From assembly GCA_031002005.1 (NCBI GenBank), contig JARYHS010009186.1, positions 253,857,199-253,921,198 of the forward strand: a stretch of 64,000 nucleotides of DNA. The letters are read 5' to 3'. Each line of letters begins with the position of its first letter. Position 1 is the first letter of the stretch. This DNA is from Vandiemenella viatica. Lineage: Eukaryota > Arthropoda > Insecta > Orthoptera > Morabidae. The position numbers were made by a program, and so were the translations under genes. Shown here in pieces: positions 33,676 to 45,063 of the stretch. The notes beneath the pieces were generated by a model, which made no database searches, had not been told where the DNA came from, and worked only from the letters and a program-made list of their open reading frames with translations.

Positions 33676-35082
33676 TGTGGTGGGTGCCTTGGTGGGCAAA
33701 CCACATTACAATTATTTCTCATACCTTTATGATGAATAATTGTGGATTTTAATTTTAATTTATGTGAAGGAGTGAAAATTTATTAATTTTGCAAGAATTT
33801 CGACGTTAGTTGGAATTCAGGTAAATTGTCACAATATGACATTTATTTTCTTATCACTGGCGATTACAAGTCCGAGCGAATTTACCGTTAACATTAACAC
33901 AAATTGGCAAAATCATAAAAGCAACGCTCAGAGTTACAATTAGCCGTCATGAGCAAGCAAACAATTATATATTTACTTTTAAATATCTCAGAATCAAAAT
34001 GCAAGAAATAATGACAACTGGAAACAATGAAAAATACAAGTTATGACTACCTCAGACAAAGGCATCATAATACTGTGACTTTACAGTTAAAAAGAAAATC
34101 ATGGGCGCCAGAATGAACAATATATCATTCGAAAATAACTAGTTCTGGCAAATTATGCCGCTAGCTCAGGGGTTTTTACAATTACAAAGTGAGAACATGG
34201 ACCTATCCTCTCAAAGTCGCTTACGGGTTCTGTTTCACGGAATGCACAATCACATGGCTTGGTCGTAATCAATTACCATTGTAGTTCTGCGTCTGATGTC
34301 TGTGATGAGTGTAGCGGACCCACGATATGTGAGATTATCTCACAAGTCGGCTATAGGCATCTCTGGTCTGGCAATGCGCATCATCGCATTACCGGCTGTG
34401 TTGCGGTGATAACCTTGCTCCAGCAAGGCAAGCTGCGGTTAGCGAAAGAAGTCAACTTTCCAAGTCAACCTCAGACTGGTGCGATCGAAGTTAGAATCTA
34501 GAATGTCAGCTCCTCGCTCTTCGGTCCACGAGGAAACTTCTTGCTCCGCCCATTTGTAGTCTCGAAGCTCACATACAACAAAAATTCCCAGGATTTTGAG
34601 TTATACGCTCATTTTGATTGGACCTTCAGGTCGGCACCTAATGTCACGTGATATCCTCGATATGTGATTTGGCCAAAGAATCCAACAGAGGTCGGACATA
34701 TTCGGCTAAGTTCGCCGGGCGAGAGAACATTCGGGTTTCGGACGGCAGGCTTTCCCCGCTCGGTGAGTGACCCATCCCCAGGGAGCAGTGTGTGTGGTCT
34801 GGCAAATCCCAAATCTGCGACGTCCTGTCGCCATGGCTCGGAAACACCAAGATTAGCTTCAAGCCTACATAGCTCAATAACTCTTTAATATTCGCTTTGC
34901 TACGATACACTGTATAAGTTCACCATTTCATTACAGTCCTCACTTGGAATCTTGCGTACTTTATAAAATTACAACAAAAATCTATTCACGTGGTCGCCCA
35001 AGATTTATGTAAATTACTCTTATATTATTACATATATAATAAAAATGCACCTTGTAACGTGGCGACAGCGCGGCTCGTTACA
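33676..35082 (-). repeat. 3' LTR of the element (minus sense)
   Basis: 1407-bp copy of the same LTR. The 2-bp length difference equals the two 1-nt indels noted. Confidence 0.95.
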
Positions 35083-37955
35083 ATATGGCCGGCCGTTGGT
35101 GAAAAATGAAATTATGGTACAATAATTTTATTTTTAACTACCTAATTCTATCTCCATTGTGACTCAACAAAAACTTAAGCATTTTTATACAATCACATAA
35201 TTTTAAACTGTGATTCCAAAAACCATCGGTATTCCTGCCTTGTAAGGTGAATTATAACGGGAGCATATGTCCTTTTGGCCGTCTTACAATTCTTTACAAA
35301 CAGAAGCACGTGAATTCAGGTAGCCTTCCCAAATACAAAGTTATATTAAACACAATACTGAAATATACATGAAAATAAATTATTTACATACATGTTTAAA
35401 TAATAATAATCTTGAAAATAACTTGTATCAAATCTTATCATTAAATTAATAAAATGAAACACATTAATAAAACAAAACATTGTCAGAACACTTATGCAGA
35501 AAGTGGTTGAACTATACATTGTATTTACAATTTAGCGTGATGTTTTACTCATGTGCATAAAAATAATTCTGCCTTCAACAAACATCCATAAAGATGCTAG
35601 AGGTGAGCGTAAAATATCTCATTACATTGCGCGGTTTTAATCTCAAAACAACGGAATAGTTTAGTCGGATTCGGTGACGTGATTTTCGTCATGACCGACG
35701 GTTAATTCAATAAGCATTTCAGAGAGAAGATGTGTTCGTGTTCATGGTCACATATCATTAACTGTAATCTTAGATTTTAATGACGCGGCATTTACTTATA
35801 ATTCAACGTGGTGTGGAATGAACGATGTAAGTACATGCTTTCGTTTGTTACGTAAATTATGAACCTTACTCGTTGAATGTTAGGTGGTCTCCTAATTAGT
35901 CTCTCATGTGTCGACATCTCTAACTTTTAACATACCGTCAGTGAAGTGATTGCGAATTTTATGGCGAAAGGTACCTGTATTTGCTCATGGGTATATGTAA
36001 TGGAATTTCTATAAAATTTACCATTCCCATATGAGACATTATACACATTATGCGGTTTGACGTGAACTTTCATCGTCAACCAAAGTCGTTGTAGCATCTT
36101 TGCATACAAGCGAACCCTGCACATAACCACTCCGCACATAAATGAAAGGATAATGAATAGCGTAACTATCATTCCTCAGTAACATTACGATTCCTTCACA
36201 ACGGGTCTATTGATGACTCGAGATTATCTTGACATTCAAAGAATATAATATTTCTCTTTATTTAGGAGTTATTATAACCGTTTTAACATATCGTTTACTC
36301 CACGTTTTAAGCCGAAAATCCATCCCAGTTAGCGAATATTTTCCTTTTATACACTTATGCTTCTTTAGCTTGTATGAAAAAGGTTATAAGCTTTGTGCAT
36401 AGAAAGGTCCGATCTCAGGTGTTCCTTTTGCCAATACAAAGCAATTTTGAGATTTCACGCTAGCAGAACACTACAAATCTATATAAAGCAAAAATATAAA
36501 CATTGCAATTATTTTCGGTGAGTACACACAATTCTGAGCTAAATGTATACTGTCCAACAATAGTTTTAATCTAATTTACGGAATACTATACAATTTACAG
36601 TAAGGGTACGCGAAATACCGCTAGAACGAGGCGTGGAACGACTTGTTTCCCTTCTCATTCATCCTGGGGTATTCGCTACCTGCCAGAATTCTAGGAACCT
36701 GCCGGTTGAGTTCTGCTGCCTACCTGCGTTAATGACCTCAGCTGTTCGATGGCAGCTGTTTCCCCACTCTTTCGAAACCGTTACTTTGTCACTCTGGCAA
36801 CCGAATAAGGCCAGAAATATAGCAGGAAAACGTCGATATCACCAATAATCTTATTGTTCACGTCTTCACCATCTGTGCATTTATCATATACAAAATTCCT
36901 TTTCAATTGAAGTTAGCATCAAATATAATTACCTTAACTTGCAAAGTCAGCTGAATTATTGAATATATCCCGTAAATAAATTTTTCCCTTTAGCCTTTAT
37001 AAATGCAGTCGCCTTTAACTTTTTGCTCTTCGACCTCGCTCTATATCGTTAGCAAAATAACAGCAAGGTATTGTGAAAGCTATCCTGTGTATCTGTAATC
37101 CTTCGATTTATGATTCCTAATTTCTGTGATGACTAATACAATTTGAAAAAAATCTTTCTGGCAAGGTTTCGTGTTCTATAGGGCATTATCTATGGCACGT
37201 TAGCCACCCTTTACAGATACAAAAAAAACCAAGAAGTAAATTTCGTTGACGAGATAACTTGCGATCTTCGGTCAACACAGACAAAGCGATATTACGCTCG
37301 CTGTACACTTCTGCTCAGAAAAGATATAATGCAACTACCTAAGGTAAAATGTTACATCGAACTCCTGCATCACAAAATGTTGAAAACCTTTTCGTTTATG
37401 TCACAAAATACATCTCAGAAAGCATATCACAATATTTGTATCGCTGTCAGATTCATTGTGATTGCGAAGACAAGAAATTGTGCTTGCTACTGGCGCTTCA
37501 TTTTCCGCGAGTGCGTATCAATTTATTTGGCTCAGGAAAACATTTAATATTTCAGGATTTTTATCAAATCAAGTCCAATTAACAGCGTGAAAGTCAAAAG
37601 TGACTATTAATATTTCACGTGGACAAAATATGAAGTTCGGACTAGCGAAAAAAAACATTAAAAATTCCGAATATGGATATATCCTAAGTAGCTTTAACTG
37701 TAAGTGCAAATCTTGGTAACTGGAATTTTATTTGATTTTCCGTTTATCTAATCTTTCCAGCAAAACAGACGGTTTAGACTAGCGGAACTGGCATCGGCGT
37801 TTTTCAAGCATGATTAATTTAGGTAAGGCGTCTAACCTAAAAGAATGTGTACTGTACATTTAATTTCCCCCTTTTTTTGTGATTCAAATCGGTCAATTCA
37901 TAGTCAGCCTTTTCGTCAACGTATTTGGCATGCTACACAACTTGTTGAACAATGC
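35083..37955. other. non-coding interior of the LTR element
   Basis: 2.9 kb between the gag-like ORF and the 3' LTR with only frames under 82 codons and no pol motif. This is where pol would be expected in an autonomous element. Confidence 0.7.
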
Positions 37956-39362
37956 CTACAAGACGAATTTGAGACGTCCATGGATTCTTTTTATCACATA
38001 ATTCCTTTCGGAATACACGCTCATCGCATATTTATTGAATGCGATAAAACGCTGATGCGAGGCGAGAACCGTTTGGCACTCAGTGATGACCCTAAGTCCA
38101 ACATCTGCGCTCCCTAACAAAATTCTCGGAACACGCATTGTGCTAGCGGATCCCTTAGCCTTGCTAATGGGCTCAGCTGACGACCAGGTACCTGGCTTAC
38201 ATAACATTCTCGTCTGTCTTCCCTTCCAGCTGATTTCATTGATCCGCCAGAATTTAGTTTCTGCAGCAAAATACTTGTCTTTTGACCTGAACGGGCACAG
38301 AAAAATTTCCCGTTGCTTTTCGATCATGGCGGTGTATATGCTATCATGCCTTTCTGTTCCATGGATACTCAAACCGAAACGCTTTACACAAGTTTTCCGG
38401 AACTGCGCGTCTGACCAGACGCATTCCGTACTCACAACTGCGATCTGCAGTGACTTTTGCACTGTATCAACGCTTTTGCTGACACTATGCTCAGTAATCT
38501 GCCGCGTCACTGTCACGTCTTCGAGCAGTGTCCGATTGAAAATTTGTATTTCCGGAACTGCTTCGACCATACAATCGACAGACGTAATGGTGGAATGCCC
38601 GCATTCCTCAGAGTTTACCAGCTGTTGGTCTGTATTTTGGGTTGGCTCTACTTGTGCAATTTCGATCCATTCATCGGTAATCGCGGCAGTTGGTACCTCT
38701 GTGTGTTTTTGTGATTCAGAATTTTCCTTTAATCCCTCCTTTTGTGGATCAACTGGCCCGCTTAAGTTATTAAGCATATTGTTCATCAACTTCTCTTGGG
38801 AATTAAATCGTGCATCAATACTCTGCTTAAGCGAATCCCAATTTTTCTTATTTTCCTCTTCTACTGAATCAAAAAGCTTGTTTAATTCCAGAAATTGCCT
38901 GCTTGATTCCTGCCTTTGTGAATCAATTTGCAGGCTTAAATCCTGCTTTAGTTGTTGATTCGATTGGCTAAGCAAATCCGAACTTCTCTTATTGTCCTCT
39001 TTTAGTGAATTGATTGCAGTCATTAACATGTTTAGTATTTGCGGCGATAGGGGTGGTGATTCTACCGGCATTTGTGATATTTGTTGGGTCTGTTCTGCAT
39101 ATGCGGGCGTATTCTCTGTCATCTCACCTATAGGTGATGGAAAATTTTCCATATCTTCCTGTGGCGACAAAGTAGACTGCGAACTATATGAGTGGGTCGG
39201 AACTTCAGAACTTACGTTCCCCTCCCCTGCAGCCAATATTTCGCTTTGTTCCGTAAAATGAACCTGATCGTTCATGATTTCGGGAGATTTTTGCCTATCA
39301 GACTGATCTTCCATATCGAAATCTTTTATCGTACGGGATCGTAGCTTCATATGAACCCACAA
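37956..39362 (-). CDS. gag-like protein of the LTR element
   Basis: Open frame of 468 codons beginning about 570 nt after the primer-binding site. The first Met (MWVH) is followed four codons later by MKLRSRTIKD, a more gag-like start. Residues about 1-110 are acidic, Ser/Pro/Gln-rich and likely disordered. About 110-210 are predicted coiled coil (SLKEDNKRSSDLLSQSNQQL, RQFLELNKLFDSVEEENKKN, MNNMLNNLSG), as at the start of many insect Gypsy gag proteins. The remainder has no recognisable capsid fold or CCHC knuckle by eye, and the C-terminal third may be captured or rearranged sequence. The plus-strand 291-codon frame over the same region is its shadow. An intact frame of this length in AT-rich DNA argues for recent selection or recent copying. 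Confidence 0.75.
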   Translation of the reverse strand: MWVHMKLRSRTIKDFDMEDQSDRQKSPEIMNDQVHFTEQSEILAAGEGNVSSEVPTHSYSSQSTLSPQEDMENFPSPIGEMTENTPAYAEQTQQISQMPVESPPLSPQILNMLMTAINSLKEDNKRSSDLLSQSNQQLKQDLSLQIDSQRQESSRQFLELNKLFDSVEEENKKNWDSLKQSIDARFNSQEKLMNNMLNNLSGPVDPQKEGLKENSESQKHTEVPTAAITDEWIEIAQVEPTQNTDQQLVNSEECGHSTITSVDCMVEAVPEIQIFNRTLLEDVTVTRQITEHSVSKSVDTVQKSLQIAVVSTECVWSDAQFRKTCVKRFGLSIHGTERHDSIYTAMIEKQREIFLCPFRSKDKYFAAETKFWRINEISWKGRQTRMLCKPGTWSSAEPISKAKGSASTMRVPRILLGSADVGLRVITECQTVLASHQRFIAFNKYAMSVYSERNYVIKRIHGRLKFVL

Positions 39363-39930
39363 AGAATGAATTTACACCGCAATTGTGCAATGACGAAATC
39401 TAGTTCACAACAACAAAAATACCGCGAATTTCAATACACACAAATACATATACCCCTCCAAAATACAGCAAGAGAAAAGCAACGATGAATCATGCAACAC
39501 AACACCATGAAAGCAGACTTACTTTCAAACACATGGGCAAAACATGCGTGTCTTTAATTTTCTTAGCAGCTACCATGCATTAAGAAATCAACACTGACGT
39601 TACTCATTTAAAAATTTTAAACTGATCACAAAATTGTTACAATACAAAGTGTATTGCATCTCAATTGAAATATACAAATGAACTTCTTTTAATGCGTTGA
39701 AACAAAATTGAATTTTATGCATTGAAACAAAAATGAACTTAATGCATTAAAATATAAGTGAAACATCAAAATAAAATCTTGTATGAATATCTATTGACTA
39801 CAAGAATGATAAAACAGCCAAAAACCATGTGCAACATTCCATGAAACTTTCTGAATTTGGGCTCCAAATTGTATTAATTTGAATTAGTGCCACCAAGTTC
39901 GCAGACATTAAGAAGTAATGTCTCATCTGG

Positions 39931-39947
39931 CACCACGTTGGGCGCCA
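39931..39947 (-). other. primer-binding site
   Basis: TGGCGCCCAACGTGGTG on the minus strand, three bases (TAA) inside the 5' LTR. TGGCGCCCAACGTGG is a familiar tRNA-3'-end complement used by LTR elements. Its presence fixes the element's orientation. Confidence 0.88.
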
Positions 39948-39950
39948 TTA

Positions 39951-41359
39951 TGTGGTGGGTGCCTTGGTGGGCAAACCACATTACAATTATTTCTCATACC
40001 TTTATGATGAATAATTGTGGATTTTAATTTTAATTTATGTGAAGGAGTGAAAATTTATTAATTTTGCAAGAATTTCGACGTTAGTTGGAATTCAGGTAAA
40101 TTGTCACAATATGACATTTATTTTCTTATCACTGGCGATTACAAGTCCGAGCGAATTTACCGTTAACATTAACACAAATTGGCAAAATCATAAAAGCAAC
40201 GCTCAGAGTTACAATTAGCCGTCATGAGCAAGCAAACAATTATATATTTACTTTTAAATATCTCAGAATCAAAATGCAAGAAATAATGACAACTGGAAAC
40301 AATGAAAAATACAAGTTATGACTACCTCAGACAAAGGCATCATAATACTGTGACTTTACAGTTAAACAAGAAAATCATGGGTGCCAGAATGAACAATATA
40401 TCATTCGAAAATAACTAGTTCTGGCAAATTATGCCGCTAGCTCAGGGGTTTTTACAATTACAAAGTGAGAACATGGACCTATCCTCTCAAAGTCGCTTAC
40501 GGGTTCTGTTTCACGGAATGCACAATCACATGGGTTGGTCGTAATCAGTTACCATTGTAGTTCTGCGTCTGATGTCTGTGATGAGTGTAGCGGACCCACG
40601 ATATGTGAGATTATCTCACAAGTCGGCTATAGGCATCTCTGGTCTGGCAATGCGCATCATCGCATTACCGGCTGTGTTGCGGTGATAACCTTGCTCCAGC
40701 AAGGCAAGCTGCGGTTAGCGAAAGAAGTCAACTTTCCAAGTCAACCTCAGACTGGTGTGATCGAAGTTAGAATCTAGAATGTCAGCTCCTCGCTCTTCGG
40801 TCCACGAGGAAACTTCTTGCTCCGCCCATTTGTAGTCTCGAAGCTCACATACAACAAAAATTCCCAGGATTTTGAGTTATACGCTCATTTTGATTGGACC
40901 TTCAGGTCGGCACCTAATGTCACGTGATATCCTCGATATGTGATTTGGCCAAAGAATCCAACAGAGGTCGGACATATTCGGCTAAGTTCGCCGGGACGAG
41001 AGAACATTCGGGTTTCGGACGGCAGGCTTTCCCCGCTCGGTGAGTGACCCATCCCCAGGGAGCAGTGTGTGTGGTCTGGCAAATCCCAAATCTGCGACGT
41101 CCTGTCGCCATGGCTCGGAAACACCAAGATTAGCTTCAAGCCTACATAGCTCAATAACTCTTTAATATTCGCTTTGCTACGATACACTGTATAAGTTCAC
41201 CATTTCATTACAGTCCTCACTTGGAATCTTGCGTACTTTATAAAATTACAACAAAAATCTATTCACGTGGTCGCCCAAGATTTATGTAAATTACTCTTAT
41301 ATTATTACATATATAATAAAAATGCACCTTGTAACGTGGCGACAGCGCGGCTCGTTACA
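39951..41359 (-). repeat. 5' LTR of the element (minus sense)
   Basis: Starts TGTAACGAGCC and ends CACCACA on the minus strand; 1409 bp. Differs from the other LTR by single changes near 40367-40382, 40532, 40549, 40757 and 40996. Its long frames are shared with the other LTR and are not taken as genes. Confidence 0.95.
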
Positions 41360-41363
41360 ACGT

Positions 41364-42145
41364 GACAATACAACCTACTGGGTATAGGACTGTGTAAGCA
41401 GATGTGGAGGAAGGGTTGAATAAGTTTTGGGAGGAAATATAGCGATCAGTGATTCAGATCGTTAGGTAGTATCAAAGTTACTGAAGGCGGTCGAATTTTA
41501 CTTGTCGAACGTCAGATGGCAATTATATGTCGTGGTCTTAGCGCAACTGTGAATGCGCGGGAAACGCATTAGAATTCGTGCTTTGAGTTACGATGACAGA
41601 GATAAAACCAGGGAAATAAAGTACTGTACTGATGACTAATAATTCCTCCCTCACGCTTAAAGAGAATAGAGGTTTTTGGTACAAAGCACACTCTTATATC
41701 TCTGCTTTAATGCACTACAGAATATGTATTTTTTAAATTAATTTTCCGTATGACATTGCGACAATTTTAATGGAAGTAAGTAAAATATGATAAAGATTTT
41801 ATACGACAAATAATTGGTACAGAACAAATCCGTAGTGACGGCTCTGTGCCTAGCTTCTGTAGCCATTTTACTTTCGTCAGTACAACATTGAAGAAAATGC
41901 CTTAATCGTCGCTGATATTTCCTAAGAGGCACTGTGCAACAGTGTGCTCCACTGTCTGCTCAGGACTGAGATGTGAAGTCCCCACTTGGTGAGTGATGGT
42001 ACAGCTCCTGATGTGTTTCGGTGTACACTACTTGTAGCCTAGAGTGCTTGCCGAACTCTTATACGGCCCACCATTCAACTCACTGAAGCACACCAGCATC
42101 AGACTATATTAAACCTCACCGTCATCAGACTATCTTACACCTTAC
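41364..42145. other. intron DNA without recognised feature
   Basis: No domain or recognised repeat. Target region of the LTR insertion on its right side. Confidence 0.5.
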
Positions 42146-42325
42146 CAGAGGGCTTTAGCCTCGTCGAGGTCGTTAGAGGCGGGAGAGGATTGGGGAACAG
42201 GAACGGCAAGCAATTGAGCCACGTCTATTTGGAGAAACCATCCCGGCGTTCGTCTGGAGTGATTTCGGGAATCCATGGAAAACCGATATCCGTACGGGCA
42301 TTCGAACTTCCGAAGGCCGTGCCCA
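42146..42325 (-). mobile_element. SINE family S1, truncated minus-strand copy
   Basis: CTCGTCGAGGTCGTTAGAGG, GTCTGGAGTGATTTCGGGAA, GGGCATTCGAAC. The tRNA head is partly lost. Confidence 0.85.
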
Positions 42326-42499
42326 GAAGCTGTTCTTTCCAACTGCGTTTTTAGGCCGCCACGGTGATTACAATTCTTGAACAGTAATAACTCGATTGTA
42401 ATTCGGAGAATTTATAAAATTTAATGCCTTTAGCAGGGATAAAGTTAGTGAAACTCCGCATACTTTTTTGTGTATTTAGCGTTGCTTCAGAAATTTGGT

Positions 42500-42705
42500 G
42501 ACTACCAACGTTTCGGCACCCGGGGCCTTTCTCAGGGCTATTTTTGGTTGTTTATCCCCTTCAGACTGCTGGTTTGGTAACCAAAACAATCCGCATGGCG
42601 TGGTGGTGAACGACGAGGTGACGTAACGAGCAGTCAGAATGGGATAAACCAACTCAAAATATTCCCGAGGAAGGTCCCAGGTTGGGTGCCGAAACGTCGG
42701 CAGTA
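42500..42705. repeat. inverted pair of retroelement-tail motifs
   Basis: Minus strand (42535 to 42509): CTGAGAAAGGCC...GGTGCCGAAACG. Plus strand (42664-42698): CCCGAGGAAGGTCC...GGTGCCGAAACGTC. The two face each other about 130 bp apart. Each has the C(T/C)GAGRA...GAAACG arrangement also found at 1873-1905. Confidence 0.6.
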
Positions 42706-42889
42706 ACAACTTCGTTGAAGAAGTACTAAACACGCAAAAAGTAAGTGGAATTTTGCTGAGAACGACATTGGTACCTACGGAGGCTGTATAGCGTCTACAG
42801 AGCAATTTGGAACGATAACCAAATATCACAAGATTAGACGAAAGGAGTGGTAATTTCTATATATTTAAGAAAAGGAACAAAAGAGAAAG

Positions 42890-44325
42890 TTACAAAAGTA
42901 TTAACCTCCCATGCCATGGCATCAAAATTAAGGAAAACATCATTGAAACCACAGTGCAAATAATACTAAAGCCCATCTTAGCAGAGGAACAACATGGAAG
43001 GCTGGAAGAAGCTCGACAGATGTAATATATTCTTTGAGGATGCTGGTAGCAAAACATTAGCAAAGAGGAAACTTAAAAATTGTTTTTATGGACCTTGAAA
43101 ACGCATGCGCTAATGTTTATAGATCACCTGTCTGGAATAGGGTAAGAAAACTTAAAATACCAGAATATCTTATTAGAAAGAACCAGATGCTGTATTCTAA
43201 CTATAAGATCTCTGTCAAAATTGGAGATGGTCGCTCTGAATGGTTTAGTACAACCAAAGGAGTACAACAAGGAAGTTCTGTTCATAGTGGTAAAGGACTA
43301 AATGGATCCGGCAAGAAAGTTCTACAGGCGCTGGTGTTTGCGGATAATGTGGCAATGTGGGATGAAACGGAGGAAGGAGCACGAAACAAACTGAATATGT
43401 GGAATAGTAAGGTTGAAAAATACGGATGTAAGTGATCGCAACAAAACTGTAGCACTGAAAATTAGCCGAAAGAATGCAGACTGACACATAAAACCAAGAG
43501 ACTATAAGGTTGAAGTCGGTGAGTAAGTCAGAAACCTGGGGAGTATAGTGGATATTAAAGGTGAGTCTGAGATAATGACTGGAGTAACCAAAGGTTTCAA
43601 CTTTTACGGTGTCGCGTGGAGCTTACTATAGAGCGTGGAGGTTCCCCAAACAACAAAAATCGCCTTGTACAAAACATATCTCATTCCTGTTCTTACATAT
43701 GCACTGGAAACAGACACTATCATCGAAGGACCTCGCCAAGATCCATACCAGTGAAATGAAGTTTCTTAGGACTGGCCTCCAGAAAACAAGATTTGATCAT
43801 ATAAAGAATGATGAGATTAGATCAAACCCAGAGTTAAGGAAATCCATGGAAGAGAGACCTTGGTCATCTAGATTTAAATGGTCTGGGCATGTTAAAAGAA
43901 TGGACAGCACAAGATTATTGAAAGCTTATTTGGAAAAAAGGATAACAGTTGAAAGACTAGTTTAAAGACCAAGAAGATAGATGGACCAACTGAATAAGGA
44001 CATGGAGAGAAGAGGATGGAACTGGGACCGAGCGTGGTGGTGTAACGGTTAGCGTTCTGGTCTCGCATTCGGGAGGACGGCGGTTCGAATCCCCGTCCGG
44101 GCATCCAGATTTGGGTTTTCCATGATTTCCCAAATCACTCCAGGTAAATGTCGTGATGCTTCCTTCAAAAGGCCATGGCCGAATTCCTTCCCTTTCCTTG
44201 CCCCCCACCATCCTTTCCCGTCTCTAAAGACCTCGCTGTTAAGAGACGTTAAGCAGTTAAAGGAACTGGGAATATTTTATGGACAAGGAAACAGTGGCAG
44301 ATGATCGCATATAACCAGATGGAAG
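42890..44325 (+). pseudogene. non-LTR reverse transcriptase pseudogene, split by a SINE
   Basis: Frameshifted LINE ORF2. In order: MDLENACANVYRSPVWNRVR (motif 3 region), WFSTTKGVQQGSSVH (motif 4, normally GVRQGxxLSP), ALVFADNVAMWDETEEGARN (the catalytic FADD has become FADN), then LYKTYLIPVLTYALETD and SSRFKWSGHVKRMDSTRLLK at the C-terminus. The SINE at 44028-44261 sits just after RRGWNWD. The family differs from L1a: it is the GHV-RMD type. Confidence 0.88.
44028..44261 (+). mobile_element. SINE family S1 inserted into LINE, 10-bp target duplication
   Basis: Best-preserved head: GTGTAACGGTTAGCGTTCTGG (A box) and GGCGGTTCGAATCCCCG (B box), the full body, and a short A-poor tail. Flanked by GGAACTGGGA at 44018-44027 and 44262-44271. 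Confidence 0.95.
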
Positions 44326-44700
44326 GGGTACATGAGACACCAGCTAGAGTTGTTTGCGGAAATTACCGCAGAATGGAATCAGTAAGTTACATGCTGAAGG
44401 AGTTGGGTTGGGTGTCACTGGATAACAGAACAGGAGTGAAAAGAGTACATTGAGGGATATTGACAGAAGGATTAGAATTACTACATGGAATCGAAGAGAT
44501 TATCATAAAAAAAACTGGCAGTTGAATTCAGGCGAAAGGAAGTGAGGAAAGGATAAGGGAATCAGGGACTGGAATAAATTACGAAACGAAGAAAATGACA
44601 GTTTACCAAAAACATTGAAGGAGTTTATAGTTTCAGCTCATACCATAAAGGACAGGCATGTGTGTGCTCCGTTGCAACTGAAAATAAACTAGATTAAAAC
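44326..44700 (+). mobile_element. LINE family L1a, decayed 3' fragment (copy F)
   Basis: Reads RVVCGNYRRMESVSYMLKEL, then GWVSLDNRTGVKRVH with stops, and a counterpart of the terminal block and of GCTCC before the tail. Abuts the preceding LINE. Confidence 0.65.
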
Positions 44701-44734
44701 CTGAAACACTGGAAGGTTCGTAAACCGCACCCGG

Positions 44735-44970
44735 GAAACTGGAGCCGGCCCCAAACGACGACGAGGACCTCGGTGGAGTGAGGTGTGTTTGCCGTTTCTC
44801 CAGCTGCCCTTTGTTTGCAGAGGGCTACCTCCCTTTGTCCTCAGCTGCCGCCCCCGAACGCAGACACTTTGCTGGAGCGGTGAATCATATGTTCCTCGAC
44901 TCAACTCGACGAGTGCTGCTATTGTAACCACCGCGGCTGTCCGCTACACCGGGCAGCTAAGTGACGAGTA
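44735..44970. promoter_or_regulatory. candidate enhancer: paired E-box/SOX motifs in GC-rich island
   Basis: Two CAGCTG E-boxes (44801-44806, 44842-44847), each a few bases from a CCTTTGT SOX-like site (44808-44814 and 44832-44838), in a GC-rich non-repeat segment of the large islet intron. Proneural/SOX combinations are typical of neural enhancers, and islet is a neuronal gene, so the inference is plausible but untested. Confidence 0.35.
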
Positions 44971-45063
44971 GGGGTCCGATCTTTGCGACAAGTCATATTT
45001 TTTCCCTGCTTTCGTTTTGAGCTGTAACGCCGAATTAAACACTGATTGAACGTTTTTAAGCGT

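Larger units (their letters stand above)
33676..41359 (-). mobile_element. LTR retroelement, gag-like ORF only (TR-GAG-like), young
   Basis: Two direct repeats of 1.4 kb (39951-41359 and 33676-35082) with TG...CA ends flank a 4868-bp interior, and the whole is bounded by ACGT at 33672-33675 and 41360-41363. The primer-binding site beside the right-hand LTR puts the element on the minus strand, the same sense as islet. The only long frame is the gag-like ORF at 37956-39362. No protease, reverse transcriptase, RNase H or integrase motif is visible, and no purine tract precedes the 3' LTR. LTR divergence is about 4 substitutions and two 1-nt indels by eye, so the insertion is recent. It must have been mobilised in trans or have lost pol before insertion. 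The superfamily is uncertain; a 4-bp duplication fits Gypsy-like integrases. Confidence 0.93.

Noticed and set aside
34259..34501. 80-codon frame repeated at 40535
   Set aside because: Identical because it lies in the two LTRs; no domain.
38083..38958. 291-codon plus-strand frame
   Set aside because: Antisense to the gag-like ORF, Ser/Cys-rich as expected for such a shadow; orientation is fixed by the primer-binding site.
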